This document shows, one piece after another, positions 42,801 through 55,400 of a stretch of 64,000 nt of DNA. The stretch covers positions 1 to 64,000 of the forward strand of contig NZ_LWSK01000011.1 of assembly GCF_001642955.1 (NCBI RefSeq). The letters are read 5' to 3'. This DNA comes from Rubripirellula obstinata. Lineage in GTDB: Bacteria > Planctomycetota > Planctomycetia > Pirellulales > Pirellulaceae. The notes under the pieces were generated by a model, which was not told where the DNA came from, made no database searches, and saw only the letters and a program-made list of their open reading frames with translations. Within the stretch, counting starts at the first letter, position 1; each line of letters opens with the position of its first letter. The translations under genes and the position numbers were made by a program.

Positions 42801-43215
42801 CTTTATGCCGCAGCTTGGCCTGCTATCGCTGTTCGGCATTGTGCTAAACACGGGCATTATCTTCATGGAATTTGCGGACATCTTGATCGCTGAAAAACGG
42901 GATCAGCTCGATCGCGACGGCAGCCTGACTGGCCCGGTCGTTGGTTTATCAAGAGCAGAATTCCGAGAGTGCTTAGTGACGGCGGGCAAACAACGAATGC
43001 TGCCAATTTTCCTAACCACGGCAACAACGATCGGTGGCTTGTTACCGTTGGCACTGACCGGCGGCCCGTTATGGGTCGGCATGGCATGGCTAATGATTTT
43101 CGGCCTGATCGTAGCAACCCTATTAACGCTCTACATCGTCCCCGCACTCTACGCCATCATCGTCGAAACCTTCGGCATCCACCCAATCCCAGCGATCGTA
43201 AAGCCAGACCAATGA
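39850..43215 (+). CDS. RND efflux permease (AcrB/MdtB-like)
   Basis: A 1121-residue inner membrane pump with the RND duplication: transmembrane helix 1 (VVFTFVVMLTLWGVY), a large periplasmic loop, helices 2-6 (IVVIVVFLFVGLRTSLVMA and VVLGSIAIIRMFG), and the proton-relay segment ASIIIALGLLVDNAVQVCDQ with its Asp residue. The second half then repeats this plan, with GFMPQLGLLSLFGIVLNTGI and a final ALTGGPLWVGMAWLMIFGLI. The sequence KVEELVTDKIEEELDSIEEV is typical of the multidrug (HAE1) branch rather than the metal branch. It works with the adaptor encoded just upstream. Confidence 0.95.
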   Translation: MNLAEIAMKYRTVVFTFVVMLTLWGVYTFSTMPRREDPAFTIRTCVVSTRWPGTPAVKVEELVTDKIEEELDSIEEVDYLKSETTTGQSVIYVNLEDNVRPDHVQQVWDKVRARIDKTPMPAENVRPIVNDEFGDTSIMLLGVYQVPLGGDDSVRDENRYSARELEVFADQVRDAIRVLPGVAKVDKYGVQDEAIYIETDLGTWSQLELTTSQLKQLVADRNIVSPGGSFDTPDGKFNVKPGGEFDAMSEIESVSVAGVKSGDSYNQVSLTDIGLTVRRDAVEPPEVISRFTEPRGTFPAVMVGMTMKSGENIVEICEAATRRIQRMIDVEQALPRDIAVRPVSKLSDNVTKKISDVIVNVIEAIIIVVIVVFLFVGLRTSLVMAANIPFVVLGSIAIIRMFGVELEQISLASIIIALGLLVDNAVQVCDQTRVNILAGMTPQKAAVEGAKSLAMPMLVGTLTTVAAFLPMLIALEGGGAEYVYSLPVTLSTTLLLSWLYAMTICVLLSAMIIRAPKDPERPSAPLPWLNFRLNQLASSVKQKWLKASSDRGPTAPQKNDGNLFLSVYSYTAKIALRFKWITVAASVLMLVGAMQLPVSTEFFPQDRRDQFYVEVTLPETATIEQTNQVVSQVEDTLKKLSPSTDGEGNPIERLRTMRSMIAQGGARWALGVSPPSPQSNTAEVLIRTTAGELTEGMIADFRQAVEAGNPELGIEAIAGARITTKRIQMGPPANPVEIRVSGEGFADIGELRRVAEEVKQMLRDDPDTWDVADSWGVDGFQLNIEVDEEKASLSGVTSANIANTLNAYFTGLQLTTFREGDHLVPVYFRLRSEDRNDLSEIDNAFVEGKNGKVPLSSIAKVVQTWQPGKIERRDQNRTIEVSSQVDDGASGNDVVQRIFNSDRMQKLKETMPVGFKVEIGGALEESQDSAAQMMTSFGISFLSIVLILVVQYNGWSKTLVILTTLPLAMIGAWFGLWLTSNPLGFMPQLGLLSLFGIVLNTGIIFMEFADILIAEKRDQLDRDGSLTGPVVGLSRAEFRECLVTAGKQRMLPIFLTTATTIGGLLPLALTGGPLWVGMAWLMIFGLIVATLLTLYIVPALYAIIVETFGIHPIPAIVKPDQ

Positions 43216-43599
43216 ACGTTGTTCTGTTAAGGAAGCTTCATGGCGGAGAGTACTCGGAGAGTGGTTTGTCTTTCATTACGCTGCTGAATCGAGGCTTAGC
43301 GATTTCAAACGTCAAGAACGTCAATGGTTTCTGGTGACAAAGAGTCGGGTAAGTTTCATCGACGTAAGCGGTCTTGCTAAAATGTTACGATCGATGAGTT
43401 TACTTCCTTTATCTGCGCAGGAAGAGTTCTCAGCGGTGTACTTGATTTAGACAAAAAAATTAAAGACAAAAGATTACTGCGACTGATTTTTTCATCTGTT
43501 ATTTTTCTGTTTAGCACTCCGGTGCAGATCGGCGGTTTATCGGTTTTAAATCACCAGAATTCCATGGTGCTGGGCACTCAAGGTGGGCCCGTTGTTTGG
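43216..43599. other. Intergenic region, AT-richer than the neighbours
   Basis: Between the RND operon and the convergent glutaminase. AT-rich around 43441-43510. I see no supported gene or strong structured element. Confidence 0.4.
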
Positions 43600-44523
43600 T
43601 CAAACGAACACGGTCCAGCCGGTTTGGCGGACGAAGCTTTCTAGGGCTAGGCTTCCGACGGTGGAGGTGCCTGCTTCGTTTAGGCCGGGTGACCAGACGG
43701 CGATCGCGCCGTGGCCTGGGGCGACTACTAAGATGCCGCCGCCCACGCCGCTCTTGCCGGGCAAGCCGATGCGATAGGTGAAGTCGCCGCTGTTGTCGTA
43801 GTGGCCGCAGGACATCATGACCGCGTTGATGCGGCGGCATGCTTCGCTGCTGACCATTTGCGTTCCGCTGACTGGGTCGGTGCCGTCGAATGCTAGGAAC
43901 AATGCCGCGCGGCTGAGTTGTCGGCAGTTCATCGAGATCGCGCAATGTGAAAAGTATGCTCGCAAGGTGTCTTCGACAGGATTTTGAAGGTTGTCGAACG
44001 ACTTCATAAAGTACGCCAACGCGCGGTTTCGGGAGCCCGCTTCCGATTCCGACTCGGTGACAATTTGGTCAACCAGGATCGCATCATCATCGGCAAGCAT
44101 TCGCAGTCGAGTCAGCAGTTTGTCGATCATAATTTCCGGGCCGACTTGGGTAACCAGGTGATCGGTGACGACGATGGCCCCGGCGTTGATCAGAGGATTT
44201 CGCGGGATGCCGCATTCCTTTTCCAACTGAACGATGGAGTTGAACGGGGATCCCGATGGTTCGCGACCAACGCTTTGCCAAAGAACGTCGCCGACTTTGC
44301 GAAGAGCCATCGACAGCGTGAACACTTTGGAAATACTCTGGATGGAAAAGGGTTCATCGGCGTCACCGATGCAATGCGTGCTGCCGTCCGCCATCGCGAC
44401 CGCCATGCCAAATTTGTTTGGGTCGATCGCGGCAAGTGCGGGGATGTAATCGGCAACGCGTCCTTGGCCGCGAGACGGTTCCACGACCGATTCAACTTCT
44501 GCGAGTATTTTTGTCCAATCCAT
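43600..44523 (-). CDS. glsA: Glutaminase A
   Basis: A 307-residue cytoplasmic serine-dependent glutaminase that hydrolyses glutamine to glutamate and ammonia. The beta-lactamase-like fold shows the S-x-x-K motif in FSIQSISKVFTLSMAL (about residues 59-74). Also visible are EPSGSPFNSIVQLE, GIPRNPLINAGAI (about 105-117), ESE and SGDFTYRIGLPGKSGVGGGI near the end, in the usual order and length (about 300). Start ATG at 44523. Confidence 0.96.
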   Translation of the reverse strand: MDWTKILAEVESVVEPSRGQGRVADYIPALAAIDPNKFGMAVAMADGSTHCIGDADEPFSIQSISKVFTLSMALRKVGDVLWQSVGREPSGSPFNSIVQLEKECGIPRNPLINAGAIVVTDHLVTQVGPEIMIDKLLTRLRMLADDDAILVDQIVTESESEAGSRNRALAYFMKSFDNLQNPVEDTLRAYFSHCAISMNCRQLSRAALFLAFDGTDPVSGTQMVSSEACRRINAVMMSCGHYDNSGDFTYRIGLPGKSGVGGGILVVAPGHGAIAVWSPGLNEAGTSTVGSLALESFVRQTGWTVFV

Positions 44524-44713
44524 GATGCGATTTCTAGCTTTGTGGGGCGTGACTTGCGTTTTTTGCTTTGAAGGTTGCTGGTTCTAACCGAGGCCAAGAT
44601 GCTGGCACAGCCCAAGGCTGGCCACGGCCTACATGCTGGCGATCCTACAACGTACACTCGGGTTTTGAGTTTTCGCAATCGTGCCGCTCGCAGACACAAA
44701 CCAGGGATCGACG

Positions 44714-46042
44714 ATGGATCAAAGTGCTTCGCTGTTTGAAGACGCCGAACAGCAGAACCTCCTGCAAGTCGAACCGCTGGCGGCTCGAATGCGGCCGCGA
44801 ACGCTGTCTGAATATGTCGGGCAACAGCACCTGTTGAGTGAAGGCAAGTTGCTGCGGCGGATGATTGATGCGGGGCGGTTGGGAAGCATTTTGTTGTCGG
44901 GACCGCCAGGGACAGGCAAAACAACGCTGGCACATTTGATCGCATCTGAAACGGGCAGCCAGTTGAAAATGCTGAGCGCGGTGTCGTCGGGCGTCAAGGA
45001 TGTGCGAGAAGTCTTGGCCTGGGCGGATGACACGATCCGTAGCGGAGGGAAGCGGCCGCTTTTGTTTATCGACGAAATTCACCGTTTCAGCAAAAGCCAA
45101 CAAGACGCGTTGTTGCCCGATGTGGAAGCCGGTGTCGTGTCGCTGATCGGTGCGACGACAAGCAATCCGTTCTTTGCGATCAATGCGGCGCTGTTGAGTC
45201 GCAGTCAGTTGTTCCAACTGGAATCGTTGTCGGAAACGGAGATCGCGGGTTTGCTTGAACGTGCGATCGCTGATTCGGACCGTGGGTTGGGTGGTCAGTT
45301 GTCCAAGCAATCGGTGTCGGTGGCCGAAGACGCGATCACGTTTTTGGCTCAGGCCTGCGAGGGCGATGCGCGGCGGGCATTGTCGGCGCTGGAAATTGCG
45401 GTGTTGAGTGCGAAGCCGAATTCGGTGGTCAGTCGAGAGGTCGTGCAAGAATCACTTGGCAGTCGAATCGGTGGATACGACGGCACCGGTGACGATCATT
45501 ACGATCTGATCAGCGCGATGATCAAAAGTATCCGCGGCAGTGACACCGATGCGGCGATCTATTGGTTGGCCAGGATGTTGGAAGGCGGCGAGGACATTCG
45601 TTTTTTGTGTCGCCGTTTGGTGATTCTGGCCAGCGAAGATATTGGCAACGCTGACCCACAGGCGTTGTCGCTGGCGGTTGCGGCGATGCAGGCGTGTGAG
45701 TTTGTCGGATTGCCCGAGGCTCAGTTGACGCTTTCGCAAGCGGTGGCCTATTTGTCGCTGGCCCCAAAGAGTAACGCCGCGACGGTCGCGATTGGTGCAG
45801 CGAAGAAAGATGTTCGCGAGCAAAAGTTGGTCGCGGTGCCGAAGCATTTGCGGGAAGCTCATTACAAGGGGGCGGCGGAATTGGGCCACGGTGTGGAATA
45901 CCAGTCTTCGCATCATGCCGACGACGGGATTGGGAATCAGCATTACGGGGTTGACCGAACTTATTACCAGCCCGTCGATCGCGGTTTCGAGCAAGAGCTG
46001 CGAAAGCGGATCGATGATATTCGCTCGCGACGCGCGGATTAG
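44714..46042 (+). CDS. rarA: Replication-associated recombination protein RarA (MgsA/WRNIP1 family)
   Basis: A 442-residue AAA+ ATPase acting at stalled replication forks. Walker A is SGPPGTGKTTLAHL (about residues 61-74), Walker B is LLFIDEIHRFSK (about 117-128), and sensor 1 is GATTSNP; a RarA-specific C-terminal helical domain follows, with YLARMLEGGEDIRFLCRRL-like residues and the DDGIGNQHY end. The clamp-loader relationship explains the layout. I use the ATG at 44714, since the GTG at 44681 adds 11 residues not seen in the family. The N-terminal SLFEDAEQ fits. Confidence 0.94.
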   Translation: MDQSASLFEDAEQQNLLQVEPLAARMRPRTLSEYVGQQHLLSEGKLLRRMIDAGRLGSILLSGPPGTGKTTLAHLIASETGSQLKMLSAVSSGVKDVREVLAWADDTIRSGGKRPLLFIDEIHRFSKSQQDALLPDVEAGVVSLIGATTSNPFFAINAALLSRSQLFQLESLSETEIAGLLERAIADSDRGLGGQLSKQSVSVAEDAITFLAQACEGDARRALSALEIAVLSAKPNSVVSREVVQESLGSRIGGYDGTGDDHYDLISAMIKSIRGSDTDAAIYWLARMLEGGEDIRFLCRRLVILASEDIGNADPQALSLAVAAMQACEFVGLPEAQLTLSQAVAYLSLAPKSNAATVAIGAAKKDVREQKLVAVPKHLREAHYKGAAELGHGVEYQSSHHADDGIGNQHYGVDRTYYQPVDRGFEQELRKRIDDIRSRRAD

Positions 46043-48074
<2,032 letters not shown>

Positions 48075-48076
48075 GG

Positions 48077-48212
48077 AAGAAGCGATTAGCTTTTAGCGGT
48101 TAGCTATTGGCTTTTTGTTCTTTCGTCACGTTCATTCAATCGTTTTTTAAACAACAAACTTCAAACACTTTCAGCTAACGGCTCATCGCTAACAGCTAAT
48201 AGCTTTTACAGG
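48077..48212. repeat. Intergenic AGCTATTAGC-type repeats, gap 1
   Basis: Multiple copies of AGCGATTAGC, AGCTATTGGC, AGCTAACGG and AGCTAATAGC, forward and inverted, fill the gap between groEL1 and groES. Similar strings fill the next two gaps of the locus. Confidence 0.7.
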
Positions 48213-48220
48213 AATCAATC

Positions 48221-48517
48221 ATGGCAAAACTTAACTTGCGTCCTCTGGACGATCGCGTCGTTGTTCAACCCGAAGACGCCGAATCCACCACTGCCGGCGG
48301 CATCGTGCTTCCCGATTCGGCTCAAGAGAAACCACAGCGCGGCAAGGTTGTTGCCGTTGGTCCAGGCAAAATGCTGGACAGTGGCAATCGTGGCGAGTTG
48401 TCCGTCGGTGTCGGTGACACGGTGATCTACGGCAAGTACGGCGGCAGCAACGTCGAAGTCGATGGCAACGAAGTCAAGATTCTGCGCGAATCAGACATCT
48501 TGGCCAAAGTGCTTTAA
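48221..48517 (+). CDS. groES: Co-chaperonin GroES
   Basis: A 98-residue co-chaperonin. [20 protein letters not shown], then [20 protein letters not shown], shows the mobile loop (about residues 18-32) and the beta-barrel core. Normal length. It lies between the two groEL genes in the same direction, an unusual split order; most bacteria have groES first. Confidence 0.98.
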   Translation: MAKLNLRPLDDRVVVQPEDAESTTAGGIVLPDSAQEKPQRGKVVAVGPGKMLDSGNRGELSVGVGDTVIYGKYGGSNVEVDGNEVKILRESDILAKVL

Positions 48518-48605
48518 GAGAGCTAGGGAGCTATTAGCGATTAGCTATTAGCTTTTACTGATCCAATCTTAGCTAATAGCTAACTGCTAATAGCTAATCG
48601 CTCTA
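48518..48605. repeat. Intergenic AGCTATTAGC-type repeats, gap 2
   Basis: AGCTATTAGCGATTAGCTAT and its inverse (TAGCTAATAGCTAACTGC, about 48571-48590) form an imperfect hairpin between groES and groEL2. The same repeat family fills gaps 1 and 3. Confidence 0.7.
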
Positions 48606-48684
48606 ATGAAACGAAGCGTTGGACGTTTGGTCAACCAAGCGTTCTTCCAACAACAACAACAATTCAAACTAAGGAAACATCCCG

Positions 48685-50295
48685 ATGGCTAAGAAGCTGC
48701 TATTTGAGGATCACGCACGAGCCCGCATGTTGGCGGGTGTTGACAAATTAGCTGACGCGGTCGCTGTGACGATGGGGCCAACCGGCCGCAACGTGATCAT
48801 CGATAAATCGTTTGGCGGTCCAACTGTGACCAAAGACGGCGTGACCGTTGCCAAAGAAATTGAACTCGAAGATCGTTTCGAGAACATGGGCGCGAAGTTG
48901 GTCATCGAAGTCGCTCAAAAGACCAGCGACTTGGCTGGTGACGGAACGACGACCGCAACCGTGTTGGCACGAGCGATCTTCAAGGAAGGTTTGCGTAACA
49001 TTGTCGCCGGCAGCAACCCCGCCGCGATTCGTCGCGGCATCGACAAGGCGGTCGCAGCAGCGTCGGTCAAGTTGATGGAAATGGGACGCCCTGTCAAAAA
49101 CAAAGAAGAAGTCGCCAACGTTGGTGCGATTTCAGCGAACAATGACCACGTGATTGGCAACCTGCTTGCCGATGCGTTGGAAAAAGTTGGCAAGGACGGC
49201 GTCATCACGGTCGAAGAAGGCAAGAGCCGCGACACCGAGGTGACCTACGTCGATGGAATGCAGTTCGACAAGGGCTACGTTTCGCCCTACTTCATCACCG
49301 ATCCCGGCACGATGGAAGCGAACCTGGAAAACGCTTTGGTGTTGCTGTACGAAAAGAAGATCAGCAACATTCGCGACTTGGTTCCGTTGCTTGAAAAATC
49401 AGCGTCAACCAGTCAGCCTCTGTTGATCATCGCCGAAGACGTGGACGCCGAGGCGCTGACGTTGCTGGTCGTCAACAAGCTGCGTGGAACGCTGAATGTT
49501 TGTGCTGTGAAGGCACCTGGTTTTGGTGATCGTCGCAAGGCCATGCTCGGCGACATCGCAACCCTGACCGGCGGAACGCTGATCAGCGACGATCTTGGCA
49601 TTCAGCTTGAAAACGTGACCCTGGAACAACTCGGTCGCGCCAAGAAGGTGACTGTCGATAAGGGCAATACCACGATCGTCGAAGGTGGTGGCAAGCGAGC
49701 CGATGTTGATAAACGAGTCGGACAGATTCGTTCGCAAATCGAGCAAAGCGACAGCGACTACGACAAGGAAAAGTTCCAAGAACGTCTGGCCAAGCTTTCT
49801 GGTGGCGTTGCTGTGATCGCCGTCGGTGCTGAAACCGAAGCCGAGATGAAGCAAACCAAGGCACGTTTGGAAGACGCGTTGCATGCGACTCGTGCAGCCG
49901 TCGAAGAAGGCATCTTGCCCGGCGGCGGCGTCGCGTTGGTGCGTTGCCGCGAAGCTTTGGAAGAAGCGAAGAAGAAGGCTAAGGGCGACGAAAAGATTGG
50001 CGTCGATATCGTGCTCGGTTCTCTGGATGCTCCCATGCGTCAGATCGCCGACAACGGCGGCATCGATGGCAGCGTCGTTGTCGACGAAGTCTCGCAGAAG
50101 GCTGACAACATCGGCTACAACGCCCACACCGGCGAGTACACCGACATGTTGAAGGCTGGCGTTGTTGACCCGGTGAAGGTGGTTCGCACAGCACTTGCCA
50201 ACGCTGGCTCGATCGCCGGCTTGCTGCTGACGACCGAAGCCTTGGTCACGAACTTCGACAAGGAAGACAAGAAGATCGAAGGCGTTGTTCAATAG
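48685..50295 (+). CDS. groEL: Chaperonin GroEL, copy 2, without Gly/Met tail
   Basis: A 536-residue GroEL (ATG 48685) with complete domains ([49 protein letters not shown]). The C-terminus ends [11 protein letters not shown] without the GGM tail, which in E. coli lines the cavity and tunes folding. The pair with copy 1 shares the layout but differs at many positions, for example GWGSPKVT versus SFGGPTVT, so they are old paralogues rather than a recent duplication. A specialised client set is possible. Confidence 0.96.
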   Translation: MAKKLLFEDHARARMLAGVDKLADAVAVTMGPTGRNVIIDKSFGGPTVTKDGVTVAKEIELEDRFENMGAKLVIEVAQKTSDLAGDGTTTATVLARAIFKEGLRNIVAGSNPAAIRRGIDKAVAAASVKLMEMGRPVKNKEEVANVGAISANNDHVIGNLLADALEKVGKDGVITVEEGKSRDTEVTYVDGMQFDKGYVSPYFITDPGTMEANLENALVLLYEKKISNIRDLVPLLEKSASTSQPLLIIAEDVDAEALTLLVVNKLRGTLNVCAVKAPGFGDRRKAMLGDIATLTGGTLISDDLGIQLENVTLEQLGRAKKVTVDKGNTTIVEGGGKRADVDKRVGQIRSQIEQSDSDYDKEKFQERLAKLSGGVAVIAVGAETEAEMKQTKARLEDALHATRAAVEEGILPGGGVALVRCREALEEAKKKAKGDEKIGVDIVLGSLDAPMRQIADNGGIDGSVVVDEVSQKADNIGYNAHTGEYTDMLKAGVVDPVKVVRTALANAGSIAGLLLTTEALVTNFDKEDKKIEGVVQ

Positions 50296-50380
50296 CGTTT
50301 AGCTGTTAGCGATTAGCGATTAGCTTTTCTAACCAGCCCGCTCCCAAGCTAATGGCTAAACGCTGATAGCTAACGGCTAA
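50296..50380. repeat. Intergenic AGCTATTAGC-type repeats, gap 3
   Basis: AGCTGTTAGCGATTAGCGAT-type strings and their inverse (GCTAATGGCTAAACGCTGAT) between groEL2 and dnaJ, matching the repeats in the two earlier gaps. Confidence 0.7.
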
Positions 50381-50386
50381 GGATCC

Positions 50387-51523
50387 ATGGAAAAAACTTG
50401 TTACTACGAATTGCTAAAGGTCGAACGGTCGGCGGGCAAGTCCGAGATCGATCGTGCGTACCGGAAGCTTGCGATCAAGTATCATCCCGATAGCAATCGG
50501 AACGATGAATCGGCTGTTGAAAAGTTCAAGCAAGCCACTGAGGCGTACGAGGTTCTCAGTGACGCTGAAAAACGCGGCCGCTACGACCAGTACGGCCATG
50601 CGGGGGTCGAAGGCGTTCATCAATATGGTGATGTCGAAGATATCTTCGAGGCCTTTGGCGACATGTTTGGCGGTGGCGGCAGCATGTTCGGCGACCTGTT
50701 TGGTCGCGGTGGACGAGGTGGCGGTGGACGTCGTCGAGTCCGTCGCGGTGCCGACATTCGCTGCAACGTGACGTTGACGCTGGAAGAAGCGGCCAGAGGT
50801 GTTGATAAAGACATCGCGTTTCGTCGTCGGACCAAGTGCGAAACTTGCGAAGGCAGCGGAGCGGCACCCGGCAGCAAGCCTGTCACGTGCAACACTTGCG
50901 GCGGTCACGGCCAGGTGATTCAATCGGCCGGCATTTTGCGAGTGCAAACGGCTTGCCCGGATTGTGAAGGTGCGGGCACGACGATCGGAAATCCCTGTGG
51001 CGATTGCCGCGGCAGTGGACTGGAAAACAAAAAGGCGGAGCTGACCGTTACGATTCCCGCCGGAGTCGATGATGGGATGCGGGTGCGAGTTCAGGGCGAA
51101 GGCGAAGCCAGTCCCGACGGTGGCCCCGTGGGCGATTGTTACGTCTTCATCACCGTTCGCGAACATGAATTGTTCAAACGCGATGGTAGCCACCTGATTT
51201 TGCAGCTACCGATTTCGTACACGCAAGCGGCATTGGGTGCGGAAATCGAAGTGCCAACGCTGGACGGACCTGAATTATTGACGGTCAGCGCGGGAACTCA
51301 AAACAACGAAGTCTTTACGCTGAAGGGAAAAGGCATCGTGGATCCGCGCGGTGGGCGAGCCGGCGATTTGCTGGTGCAGGTGTTCATCGAAGTGCCAAAG
51401 AAATTGACGTCTGAACAGGAACGCTTGTTGCGAGAACTCGCCGAGAATGACCATCAATCGGTGCTGCCTCACCGAAGTTCGTTCCTGGGTAAGTTGAAAA
51501 CATTCTTTGAAACAGAAGCTTAA
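50387..51523 (+). CDS. dnaJ: Chaperone DnaJ
   Basis: A 378-residue type I J-protein. J domain residues 1-70 with HPD ([11 protein letters not shown], about residues 32-34), then a Gly-rich linker ([20 protein letters not shown]), four CxxCxGxG zinc repeats ([24 protein letters not shown] and CGDCRGSG), and the C-terminal peptide-binding barrels. It stimulates DnaK ATPase; dnaK itself is not in this window, while grpE follows five bases on. Confidence 0.97.
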   Translation: MEKTCYYELLKVERSAGKSEIDRAYRKLAIKYHPDSNRNDESAVEKFKQATEAYEVLSDAEKRGRYDQYGHAGVEGVHQYGDVEDIFEAFGDMFGGGGSMFGDLFGRGGRGGGGRRRVRRGADIRCNVTLTLEEAARGVDKDIAFRRRTKCETCEGSGAAPGSKPVTCNTCGGHGQVIQSAGILRVQTACPDCEGAGTTIGNPCGDCRGSGLENKKAELTVTIPAGVDDGMRVRVQGEGEASPDGGPVGDCYVFITVREHELFKRDGSHLILQLPISYTQAALGAEIEVPTLDGPELLTVSAGTQNNEVFTLKGKGIVDPRGGRAGDLLVQVFIEVPKKLTSEQERLLRELAENDHQSVLPHRSSFLGKLKTFFETEA

Positions 51524-51528
51524 TCATT

Positions 51529-52107
51529 ATGTCTGAAAATAGAGAACACGAAGATTTCGATAACGACGGTGACGTCGATGGCGATGTCCATCCGTTTGAC
51601 GCTGCGATGGAAGACGCCATGGATGTGGAAACGTCCGTCGGTGAGACTCGTGACGAAGAGATGGATCGTCTTCGCGAAACAGCCGAGTCGGCTGACAAGC
51701 GAGTGTTGATGGCGCAGGCCGAAGCCGAGAACTTTCGCAAGCGAATGCGTCGTGACTTCGAAGACCAGCTTAAGTACGCGGCGGTCCCGATCATCACCGA
51801 CATTTTGCTGGTGCGAGACAACTTGCTTCGTGCCATCGAAGCGGCTGGTGATTCACCCGAGGTCGCTGGGTTGCGTGATGGTGTCGCAATGGTGACCAAG
51901 CAGTTCGACGACGCGATGGCCAAGCACGGCATTCGCGAAATCCCAGCCGAAGGCGAGTTGTTCGACCCGAACTTCCACGAAGCGATCTCACAAATGCCCG
52001 GCGACGCCCCCGAAGGCACCGTCGCTCACGTTGCCGTCACCGGTTTCCAAATGCACGACCGCGTCATTCGCCCATCCCAAGTGGTGGTCAGCACGGGCCC
52101 CGCTTGA
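51529..52107 (+). CDS. grpE: Nucleotide exchange factor GrpE
   Basis: A 192-residue protein with an acidic N-terminus, the long dimer helix (RETAESADKRVLMAQAEAEN and FRKRMRRDFEDQLKYA, about residues 46-83) and the C-terminal beta domain (VTGFQMHDRVIRPSQVVVST). It exchanges nucleotide on DnaK. It starts five bases after dnaJ and completes the chaperone set. Confidence 0.96.
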   Translation: MSENREHEDFDNDGDVDGDVHPFDAAMEDAMDVETSVGETRDEEMDRLRETAESADKRVLMAQAEAENFRKRMRRDFEDQLKYAAVPIITDILLVRDNLLRAIEAAGDSPEVAGLRDGVAMVTKQFDDAMAKHGIREIPAEGELFDPNFHEAISQMPGDAPEGTVAHVAVTGFQMHDRVIRPSQVVVSTGPA

Positions 52108-52423
52108 TTTGCGTCCCGCGTGATCTGGGCCCTGCATGATTTGTGACCAATTCTGTTGACGCCAGCAATTCGTCCGCTGAAGTGGTTTGGCGGAAAAAAG
52201 CGGCCAGCACCATCGCTTCGCCGCCTAGATCGCCAAGTCTCTATGGTGTGTGGGGAGCAAGCGGCACAACAGCAGCACGGGAAGTCGCGGCTTGGTAAAG
52301 GCTGCTCCGATAGGTCACCCCTTTCTGCATTCTGTTGCGACCTTTAGCGTGATGCTCCGCAGATAGCCGGTGCAATCGTTCGTAGCACACTGAAGTTCAG
52401 CTCATTAGGATTTGGCAAACGGA
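52108..52423. other. Intergenic region between grpE and uvrA
   Basis: No gene supported. A short string in frame from 52157 translates to AIRPLKWFGGKK, reminiscent of the opening of Dam-type adenine methylases, but nothing downstream continues the family. The uvrA leader at 52393-52423 contains AGGA. Confidence 0.35.
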
Positions 52424-55400
52424 ATGACGACGACGGAAATCAAGGTCAAGGGAGCCCGCGAACATAATCTGCGCGACGTCAGTTTAACGCTGCCACGAGG
52501 CCAGCTCATCTGTTTTTCGGGTGTCTCTGGATCGGGGAAATCTTCGCTCGCATTCGACACGCTCTATGCGGAAGGCCAACGTCGTTACGTCGAAAGCCTG
52601 TCGAATTACGCGCGGCAGTTCATGGGCCAGATGCCCAAGCCGGACGTTGATTTGGTTTCAGGGCTGTCGCCATCGATTTCAATCTCGCAAAAATCCAGCG
52701 GCAACAACCCGCGATCGACCGTCGGCACGATCACCGAGATCTATGACTTCCTGCGGGTGCTTTACGCGCGAGTTGGAACAGGCCACTGCCCAAAATGCGA
52801 ATGCGAAATTACGGCTCAGTCCTTTGACGCCATCGCGACACGCATCAATGATCTGCCAGCCGAAGCGACCGTGTGGGTTCTTGCGCCGCTGGTGCGTGGT
52901 CAAAAAGGTGAGTTCCGTGACCTGTTCGAGGATCTCCGCAAGCAAGGATTTTCGCGAGCCCGAGTCGATGGCGAAACCTACGTTTTATCTGACCCGCCAA
53001 CACTGGATCGTAGTCGCAGGCACGACGTCGAAGTCGTTGTTGATCGAATCGAACCTGACCAACGAGATCGCGGCCGCGTCACCGAAGCGGTTCAAACGGC
53101 GCTGAAGCTTGGCGACACAACGTTGATGGTTTCTTTGTCAGAGGCGAACGATCCCAAGGCTGGTCCGGTCAAGCAAGACATTCTGTTTTCGTCCAAGTAT
53201 TCCTGCGGATCATGCGGCCAGAGTTTTAAGCCACCAACGCCTCAACTGTTCAGCTTTAATTCGCCACAAGGAATGTGCGAAGCCTGCGACGGTCTTGGTC
53301 GGTTGTACACTTTCGTCCCTGAACTACTGATTCCCGATGAGAGTCTGTCGGTTCGCAAGGGCGCGATCAGCTTGCTGGGGTCATGGTCCGAAATGGGCCG
53401 TTATCGACGCCATATCTACCAAGGTGTGGCCGAGGCGATGGACGCCTACTTTGAATTCGACAAAGGCACGATGCTGGAAGGCAGTTGGAGTGACCTTTCG
53501 GACGAAGCCAAGCATGTTTGGTTGTGGGGCACCAACGAATCGATGCAGTTCACTTGGCGTAGCGGCGCAAAGACCAAAAAGTACTCCGGTGACTTCGATG
53601 GTTTTATTCCCGAGTTGCTGGAGAAGTACAAAACGACGAAGAACAAGATGCAGCTTCGTCAATTAGAAAAGAATATGTCAACGATCGGTTGCCCCGATTG
53701 TGATGGTGCTCGTTTGAATGCCCAGGCTAGTGCGGTGCGGATTAAGTCGGGCGGATTGGCCGCGTCCGACCCTTCCGCCGCTCCGCAGGGTGATCTTGTA
53801 GCACTCAGCCTGCCCGACCTCTGCGAATTGTCTGTCGATCAGCTTGCCGCATTCTTCACTGACGTTCGGCTCGGCAAAACAGAGCAACGGATCGCTGGTG
53901 AAGCGTTAAAGGAAATTCGTGCTCGGATCGGGTTTCTGTTGGGCGTTGGACTGGAATACCTGACACTTGGTCGGACCGCACCGACATTGTCGGGTGGTGA
54001 ATCCCAGCGGATTCGGTTGGCCGGTCAAATCGGCAGCGGCTTGGTTGGCGTTCTGTACATCCTGGACGAACCATCGATCGGATTGCACCCGCGTGATAAC
54101 GACCGGCTGATTGAAACGTTGCAACGGCTTCGCGATGCGGGCAACACGTTGATCGTGGTCGAACACGATGAAGACACGATGCGGGCCAGCGATTTGATCG
54201 TTGACTTTGGGCCTGGGCCGGGCGTGAAGGGTGGCAAGATCGTCGCGATGGGCGATGTTGAAAAGGTGATGAAGTCGGCCAAGAGCGTGACCGGCAATTT
54301 CCTGTCCGGCAAACGATCGATCGAAGCCGCCAAAGAACTACGTCCGATCAACGAAGAAACTCAAATCACGATCCGCGGGGCTCGGTTCCACAACCTAAAG
54401 AACGTGGACGTCTCGATCCCGCTGGGAACGGTGTGCTGCGTCACCGGCGTTTCAGGCAGTGGCAAGAGTTCGCTGATCGGCGGCATCTTGGAACCAGCAC
54501 TTCGCAATGCACTCAACGGTGCCGAGCAAGAAATCGGTGACCACGACGAAATTACCGGCTTGGAACATTTGGACAAAACCATCGCGATCGATCAATCGCC
54601 GATCGGACGCACGCCGCGAAGTAACCCGGCGACCTACGTCAAAGTCTTTGACGAAATTCGAAACCTTTTCGCCAAGCTGACCGAAGCCAAAACACGCGGC
54701 TACACGGCGTCACGGTTCAGCTTTAACGTGGACGGCGGTCGCTGCGCGGCGTGCGACGGAAACGGCGCGACGAAGTTGGAAATGGATTTCCTGGCCGACA
54801 TTTGGGTCAAGTGCCCGGTTTGCCAAGGCAAGCGATACAACTTGGAAACGCTGTCGGTCAAGTTCAAAGGCCAATCGATTGCCGACGTCTTGGAAATGGA
54901 TATCTCGGAAGCATTAAAGCTGTTCGAGAACATTCCAAAGGTCGCCGATAAGCTGCAAACCTTGGTCGATGTTGGGCTGGAATATCTGAAACTTGGTCAG
55001 CCATCGCCGACTTTGTCAGGCGGTGAGGCGCAGCGAATCAAGCTGTCGCGTGAACTGTCCAAACGGGAAACCGGCAAGACGCTTTACGTGCTGGACGAAC
55101 CCACCACGGGATTGCACTTTGCCGACATCGAATTGTTGTTGAACGTGATTCACCGGTTGGCCGATCATGGAAACACGATTGTGATTGTCGAGCACAATTC
55201 CGATGTGATCAAAACCGCCGACTGGATCATTGACCTTGGCCCCGAAGGCGGTGCAGGTGGCGGAACGGTGATCAAGGCTGGCCGCCCGACCCAAATTGCG
55301 AACGAACCGAATTCCTACACCGGCGCGGCGCTGGCGAAGGTGCTTGGGATCAAACGGAAGAGCGGCATTGGGACGGAATCGAAGGAAAAGCCCAAGCACG

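Noticed and set aside
52156-52347. Adenine methylase gene fragment (IRPLKWFGGK)
   Set aside because: Only about ten residues resemble the family opening; the following sequence does not continue it in any frame, so coincidence cannot be excluded.
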